Assembly (NCBI GenBank): GCA_051967755.1
Contig: JBQDYD010000002.1
Location: 248,001-312,000, forward strand
Length of the DNA: 64,000 bases
Origin: UBA1672 sp051967755
GTDB lineage: Bacteria > Pseudomonadota > Alphaproteobacteria > Micavibrionales > Micavibrionaceae
Reading direction: 5' to 3'
In this document: piece after piece, positions 60,034 to 64,000 of the stretch
Numbering within the stretch: position 1 is the first letter of the stretch
How the letters are laid out: each line of letters opens with the position of its first letter
The notes under the pieces: generated by a model
Database searches by the model: none
What the model was told of the DNA's origin: nothing
What the model saw: the letters and a program-made list of their open reading frames with translations, nothing else
Made by a program: the position numbers and the translations under genes

Positions 60034-61362
60034 GTGGCGTATAATCCATATATTGTGGCTCATAGATTCGGTTTTGGCGCGGATGCTGACGGAATGCGGG
60101 AAATTGCGTCGAATTCTCGTTCATGGTTCGATAGGCAACTAAGCGCTCGCGCTGATACAGCGTTGCCGGGGAAATATAAAACATCAGATGAAATTTCAAG
60201 AGCTCTCAGTAAATACATAAAGGCTGAAAGAGAAGAGCGTAAGGCCATTCTTAAGAGCGGCTTTGATCTTTATCAAAGGGAAATGAAAGCACGTTTTGAG
60301 CATGCAGTCACAACTGATACGCCGTTAATTGAGCGTATGGTGATGTTCTGGAGTAATCATTTCGCTGTTTCTTTTAAAGGCAAGCCTCAAATGGCCGGTT
60401 TAGTCGGGGTCTATGAGCGCGAAGCCATCAGGCCGCATGTTCTGGGCAAGTTTTCCGATATGTTGCGGGCGGTAGTCGCGCATCCGGCGATGTTGGTTTA
60501 TCTTGATAATGTGCAGTCTTTTGGTCCGAATTCTGTTGTCGGTAAGCGGCGCGGTAAGGGGCTTAATGAAAATCTTGCGCGGGAAATTCTGGAGCTTCAT
60601 ACGCTTGGGGTTGGGGGTGGTTACACGCAGGAGGATGTCATTGGCTTTGCAAAGGTTTTGACAGGATGGACGGTGAAACCGCCCCGATTGGGTGGCGGTG
60701 GCTTTGATTTTATTAAATATGTGCATGAGCCGGGCGCGCATAGAGTGTTGGGCAAAACGTATGATCAAGACGGGCAAGCGCAGGGAATTGAAGTTTTAAA
60801 GGATTTGGCGCGGCACCCTTCAACCGCGAAATTTATTGCAACAAAAATGGCGCGGCATTTTATTTCTGATAAGCCGCCCGCCTCAGTGGTTCGAAAGTTA
60901 GAGCAAACCTTTAATCGCACAGGCGGGGATTTAGCCGATATGATGCGTGCCATTATCGGTATGCGTGAAACGTGGGCGACCCCTCTGCCAAAGGTGAAAA
61001 CCCCTTATGACATGATTGTTTCCAGTTTTCGTGCCCTTGGAGCATCCCCGGATGTTTTAGATTTTAAACGGATTGCCCAATCTTTGGCGCTTCTTGATAA
61101 CGTGCCTTTTCAGGCGCCATCACCGCAAGGGTGGCCGGATACAGCGCAGGATTGGCTTTCCCCGAATGCAACAATTAGCCGGGTTGAATGGTGCCATGCG
61201 TTTGCGCAAGTGATACGACCGACCGAAAACCCGCTTAAGCTTGCGCAGACTGTTATGGCGGGCGCAGCCAATCCTGACACGCTGCTGTGGATTGAGCGCG
61301 CACCCAGCCCTGTTGATGGCCTTGCTTTGATGTTGGCCAGCCCTGAATGGCAAAGGAGGTAA
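60034..61362 (+). CDS. DUF1800 family protein
   Basis: A protein of about 442 residues with DUF1800 features: AHRFGFGAD at the start, RMVMFWSNHFAVS, NLAREILELHTLGVGGGYTQ, EDVIGFAKVLTGWTV, and a closing SPEWQRR. The family is widespread, cytoplasmic or exported, and of unknown function; it almost always precedes DUF1501, as here. The GTG at 60034 has an AGAGGG site; an ATG at 60016 is an alternative, and a TTG at 59962 is unlikely because it lies in the terminator. A strong ribosome site for the DUF1501 gene lies in its last codons. Confidence 0.88.
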   Translation: MAYNPYIVAHRFGFGADADGMREIASNSRSWFDRQLSARADTALPGKYKTSDEISRALSKYIKAEREERKAILKSGFDLYQREMKARFEHAVTTDTPLIERMVMFWSNHFAVSFKGKPQMAGLVGVYEREAIRPHVLGKFSDMLRAVVAHPAMLVYLDNVQSFGPNSVVGKRRGKGLNENLAREILELHTLGVGGGYTQEDVIGFAKVLTGWTVKPPRLGGGGFDFIKYVHEPGAHRVLGKTYDQDGQAQGIEVLKDLARHPSTAKFIATKMARHFISDKPPASVVRKLEQTFNRTGGDLADMMRAIIGMRETWATPLPKVKTPYDMIVSSFRALGASPDVLDFKRIAQSLALLDNVPFQAPSPQGWPDTAQDWLSPNATISRVEWCHAFAQVIRPTENPLKLAQTVMAGAANPDTLLWIERAPSPVDGLALMLASPEWQRR

Positions 61363-61368
61363 TTCATT

Positions 61369-62571
61369 ATGGTTTCAAGACGCGATTTTATAAAGGGGAT
61401 GTGCTCGACGGCGGCATTGGCGATGGCGGGTACGTTATACCCGGGTATGGTTTTTGCCAATGCGATCACAGATCGGCGTTTGGTCGTCGTGATCTTGCGC
61501 GGTGGTATGGATGGTATGGCGGCGCTTGCACCATATGGTGATAAAAACTATGCGGCTTTGCGCGGTGACTTGGCCCTTGATCCTTCTGCTTTGCTGCGGG
61601 TTGATCCGTTTTTTGGTTTGCACCCGTCGCTCGGGCCTTTGGCAGATTTATATAAAAATGGTGAGATGATTGCAGTGCCTGCCTCTGCCTCGCCATATCG
61701 GGAGCGCTCTCATTTTGATGCGCAGAACATCTTGGAGCTCGGCTCAACGAAGCCGCACGGTTTGGATTCCGGGTGGCTCAATCGTTTGGTGGGTGCAATA
61801 AATGCGACTGAGGACACTGCGCTTGCGTTTGGTCAGGGCTTACCTACGATTATGCGCGGACGTGAAAGTGTGAATTCTTGGGCACCGTCTGCTCTGCCTG
61901 ATGTGGGGGATGATTACTTATCCCTGATCAGCAAAGTCTATGCGCATGACCCGCTTTTTTCGAAAAACTTTGCAAAAGCCATAAATATTCAGGATATGAG
62001 CATGGATGTGCTTGATGGAAATGAGCGCAGCATGACCCGTCAAAGCCGTTCACCGCAAGCCTTTGTCACGATGGCAAAAACGGCGGGGCAATGGATGGCA
62101 AGGCCTGATGGCCCGCGTATTGCGACGCTGGAGTTGGGCGGCTGGGATACGCATGTACGGCAAGGGGCAGAAGGCGGGCGCATGGCGAATAACCTGTCTT
62201 TATTTGCGCGCGGTATTGGGGAGCTTAAAAGCGGGCTTGGTTCGCATTGGTCGAGAACAGTTGTGCTGGCGGTGACAGAGTTTGGCCGAACGGCGCGCCC
62301 GAACGGTAATTTAGGCACAGATCATGGTACGGCCGGCACATTATTTTTGTTCGGTGGAGCCATAAAAGGCGGGCGCATCGTCCATAAATGGCCCGGTTTA
62401 TCTGATGCGGATTTGTATGAAGGGCGAGATTTAAGGCCAACAATTGATATCCGCGAAGTGGTTAATGGCATTTTGCATGAGCATTTCGGCATTTCTCATA
62501 ACACTCTAATCAATGATATCTATCCGGGTAGCCGCGGAGTAGGTCATATAAAGGGGCTTATTCGCATATAG
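61369..62571 (+). CDS. DUF1501 family protein with Tat signal
   Basis: A 400-residue protein with a twin-arginine signal (SRRDFIKGMCSTAALAMAG), so folded export to the periplasm is likely. DUF1501, related to the alkaline-phosphatase/sulfatase fold, is seen in VVVILRGGMDGMAALAPYG, in LELGGWDTHVRQG and in TEFGRTARPNGNLGTDHGTAG. It is coupled to the DUF1800 gene by AAGGAGGT 8 bases before the ATG, inside the upstream gene. The activity is unknown; this pair is always co-inherited. Confidence 0.9.
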   Translation: MVSRRDFIKGMCSTAALAMAGTLYPGMVFANAITDRRLVVVILRGGMDGMAALAPYGDKNYAALRGDLALDPSALLRVDPFFGLHPSLGPLADLYKNGEMIAVPASASPYRERSHFDAQNILELGSTKPHGLDSGWLNRLVGAINATEDTALAFGQGLPTIMRGRESVNSWAPSALPDVGDDYLSLISKVYAHDPLFSKNFAKAINIQDMSMDVLDGNERSMTRQSRSPQAFVTMAKTAGQWMARPDGPRIATLELGGWDTHVRQGAEGGRMANNLSLFARGIGELKSGLGSHWSRTVVLAVTEFGRTARPNGNLGTDHGTAGTLFLFGGAIKGGRIVHKWPGLSDADLYEGRDLRPTIDIREVVNGILHEHFGISHNTLINDIYPGSRGVGHIKGLIRI

Positions 62572-62590
62572 CCGTTACGCATTATTTTTC

Positions 62591-62619
62591 TTGATTTATG
62601 GTTTTGCTTTGTCTATTGT
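62591..62619 (+). promoter_or_regulatory. Candidate promoter of rplKA
   Basis: TTGATT (62591-62596) and TATTGT (62614-62619) are separated by exactly 17 bases and lie about 130 bases before rplK. Each box matches four of six consensus bases. It is the best candidate in the 179-base gap after the DUF1501 gene, but is not strong by sequence alone. Confidence 0.4.
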
Positions 62620-62633
62620 CCGCGACTAATCAG

Positions 62634-62680
62634 GCGTGGGAGGTTTTCTTGCGAAGGTCCATGTAGGAACCGCACCACGC
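62634..62680 (+). promoter_or_regulatory. Leader hairpin of rplK, possible L1-binding region
   Basis: GCGTGG (62634-62639) pairs with CCACGC (62675-62680), closing a long leader loop that holds GGTCC and GGAACC segments that can pair in turn. In many bacteria L1 binds the leader of rplK-rplA and represses it. Position and closed stem fit such an element, but I cannot match the L1 site base by base. Confidence 0.4.
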
Positions 62681-62750
62681 ACTCCTGCGAAGCAATGTGA
62701 ATGCATTGTTCGTGTTTGTTAAAACCGCTATTGCATAAAGGAGAAAGACA

Positions 62751-63179
62751 ATGGCAAAGAAAGTATCAGGTACAATCAGCCTGACAATTCCGGGTGGCGC
62801 AGCCAACCCATCTCCACCGGTTGGTCCCGCTTTGGGTCAGCATGGTGTGAACATCATGGATTTCTGTAAGGCATTTAACGCCAAGACAGAAGAGAGCAAG
62901 GGTATTCCTATTCCGGTCATTATTACCGTATATGAAGACCGTTCATTTGATTTCATCACAAAGACACCACCTGCAAGTTACTTCCTGAAGCAAGCAGCGA
63001 AGCTGAAAAGCGGCGCGAATGCACCGGGTCGTGAAGTTGCCGGTCAGGTTCGTAAGTCTCAGGTGAAAGAAATTGCTGAGAAGAAGATGGTTGATTTGAA
63101 TGCAAATGATATCGACGCAGCGATGAAGATTATTGAAGGTTCAGCCCGTTCTATGGGTCTTGAAGTTGTGGAGGGTTAA
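62751..63179 (+). CDS. rplK: 50S ribosomal protein L11
   Basis: L11 binds 23S rRNA at the GTPase centre. The 142-residue protein has the standard PGGAANPSPPVGPALGQHGVNIMDFCKAFN (given as landmark, in parts: PGGAANPSPPVGPALG and QHGVNIMDFCKAFN), SYFLKQAAKLKSG and the C-terminal LNANDIDAAMKIIEGSARSMG. An AAGGAGAAA site precedes the ATG. It is followed after 2 bases by rplA. The usual secE-nusG pair upstream is absent; DUF1501 precedes it instead. Confidence 0.98.
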   Translation: MAKKVSGTISLTIPGGAANPSPPVGPALGQHGVNIMDFCKAFNAKTEESKGIPIPVIITVYEDRSFDFITKTPPASYFLKQAAKLKSGANAPGREVAGQVRKSQVKEIAEKKMVDLNANDIDAAMKIIEGSARSMGLEVVEG

Positions 63180-63181
63180 TC

Positions 63182-63880
63182 ATGGCTAAGACAAAAAAAT
63201 CAAAAGCAATTGCAGAAAAAATTGATCGCGAAAAGTTCTACAGCTTAACTGATGCTGTGGCTCTTCTTCAGGATCTTGCAAAAGGCGGCAAGTTTGATGA
63301 AACAATCGAAATTGCTATGAATCTTAATATTGATACCAAGCACGCAGACCAGCAGGTTCGCGGAATGGTAACTTTGCCAAACGGTACAGGAAGTACAGTG
63401 CGTGTTGCTGTATTCGCAAAAGACGATAAAGCAGAGGAAGCGAAGGCTGCTGGTGCTGATCTTGTTGGTGCGGAAGACCTTGTTGAGCAAATTCAGGGCG
63501 GAACAATTGATTTCGATCGTTGTATCGCAACACCTGATATGATGGCTCTTGTTGGTCGCGTTGCTAAAGTTTTGGGTCCGAAGGGCATGATGCCAAACCC
63601 TAAGCTTGGTACGGTTACGCCAAATGTTGAGAAGGCCGTTAAGGATGCAAAGGGCGGTGCTCTTGAATTCCGCGCAGAAAAAGCCGGTATCGTGCATGCA
63701 CGTGTTGGTAAGGCGTCATTTGATGGTAAGAAGCTTGAAGAGAATGTTGTCGCATTTGTTGATGCAATTCAAAAAGCAAGACCGGCAGGCGCAAAGGGAA
63801 CATATATCGGTAAGGTATCTATTTCCTCGACTATGGGCCCGGGCTTGAAGCTTGATCTTGACACTGTTAAGGCAGCTTAA
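63182..63880 (+). CDS. rplA: 50S ribosomal protein L1
   Basis: L1 binds the E-site stalk of 23S rRNA and, in many bacteria, represses the rplKA mRNA. The 232-residue protein has KFDETIEIAMNLNIDTKHADQQVRG, MVTLPNGTGSTVRVAVFA, and the signature DMMALVGRVAKVLGPKGMMPNPK, with GTVTPNVEKAVKDAKGG. The ribosome site (GGAGGG) overlaps the end of rplK, so the two are coupled. A leader for the next operon follows its stop. Confidence 0.98.
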   Translation: MAKTKKSKAIAEKIDREKFYSLTDAVALLQDLAKGGKFDETIEIAMNLNIDTKHADQQVRGMVTLPNGTGSTVRVAVFAKDDKAEEAKAAGADLVGAEDLVEQIQGGTIDFDRCIATPDMMALVGRVAKVLGPKGMMPNPKLGTVTPNVEKAVKDAKGGALEFRAEKAGIVHARVGKASFDGKKLEENVVAFVDAIQKARPAGAKGTYIGKVSISSTMGPGLKLDLDTVKAA

Positions 63881-63895
63881 TTTAAAAAATACTTG

Positions 63896-63978
63896 ACGAG
63901 CCTGTTTTTTACCGTTAAAAGCGGGCTCGTTAAATAGATCTGTCCAAGACTGTAGGCACTTTTTTGTAAGCCCTGCAT
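63896..63978 (+). promoter_or_regulatory. Probable L10 leader (rplJL attenuator)
   Basis: After rplA there are two stems. ACGAGCCTG (63896-63904) pairs with CGGGCTCGT (63922-63930), one wobble pair. TGTAGGC (63951-63957) pairs with GCCCTGCA (63970-63977) with one bulge, preceded by TGTCCAAGAC. This is the position, and the look, of the L10-binding leader of rplJ-rplL. The window ends before rplJ, so the assignment rests on context. A TTGACG at 63893 may add a promoter. Confidence 0.5.
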
Positions 63979-64000
63979 AGATAGAAAATAAAGAGCATCC

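Noticed and set aside
1..64000. CRISPR arrays, insertion sequences, prophage or att repeats
   Set aside because: No evenly spaced direct repeats, transposase or integrase motifs, or duplicated flanks were seen on either strand.

Overview
The window is chromosomal DNA of moderate GC from a Gram-negative alphaproteobacterium. Several genes point that way: ATP12, DUF1489 and DUF3035 family proteins, a short phasin, nadAC, a TTAA-N7-TTAAC box of the CtrA type, and the sdhCDA arrangement. A Micavibrio-like or Rhodospirillales-like lineage is possible, but the sequence does not settle the genus. Coding density is very high. No insertion sequence, prophage, CRISPR array, rRNA or tRNA was recognised, and no gap between genes exceeds about 300 bases.

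Layout. 1-2.3 kb: tail of a pilus or secretion-type cluster with a PilO/GspM-like membrane protein and two pseudopilin-like proteins. 2.3-6.3 kb: a soluble hybrid histidine kinase, asd, a hypothetical protein and a TerB-like protein. 6.5-12.6 kb: sdhC-sdhD-sdhA, then a hypothetical gene and an isocitrate dehydrogenase on the opposite strand, then sdhB. 12.5-15.4 kb: DUF167, DUF1489, nadC and nadA. 15.4-21.4 kb: rarA, a DMT exporter, fluC, an RluC-type pseudouridine synthase, an AsmA-like protein and ATP12. 21.4-33.4 kb (minus strand): a membrane spermidine-synthase-like protein, a four-helix membrane protein, mutL, a pentapeptide protein, pgi, two M16 peptidases (one active, one lacking the zinc site), a DUF3035 lipoprotein and lspA. 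33.5-36.2 kb: a complete bufferin-type operon (BufA precursor, BufB/DUF692, BufC/DUF2063, DoxX) with a plausible ECF promoter. 36.2-42.4 kb: ribF, an AEC transporter, an HExxH protein of unknown family and ileS. 42.6-46.0 kb: a coiled-coil membrane protein, a degenerate Ppx/GppA protein, and a protein joining a c-di-GMP-type MshEN domain to a LapG-like protease. 46.1-51.3 kb: hldE, two lipoproteins (one FlgO-like), a third pseudopilin-like protein, and a penicillin-binding carboxypeptidase cut from its signal peptide by an in-frame stop. 51.4-55.0 kb: a phasin with a strong promoter and operators, an alpha/beta hydrolase lacking its Ser, and two tandem RimK paralogues. 55.1-59.1 kb: a class II glutamine amidotransferase and the mtnB-mtnD-mtnC-mtnA methionine salvage operon. 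59.1-64 kb: a hypothetical gene behind a CtrA-type box, a DUF1800-DUF1501 pair, rplK-rplA, and the probable L10 leader of the next operon.

The least ordinary parts are the MshEN-membrane helix-LapG-like protease fusion, which looks like c-di-GMP control of a periplasmic protease in one chain; the interrupted carboxypeptidase; the bufferin operon with its ECF-like promoter; the tandem RimK pair; and the dispersed pseudopilin-like family. Functions are assigned from recognisable motifs and family knowledge only, since no searches could be run.
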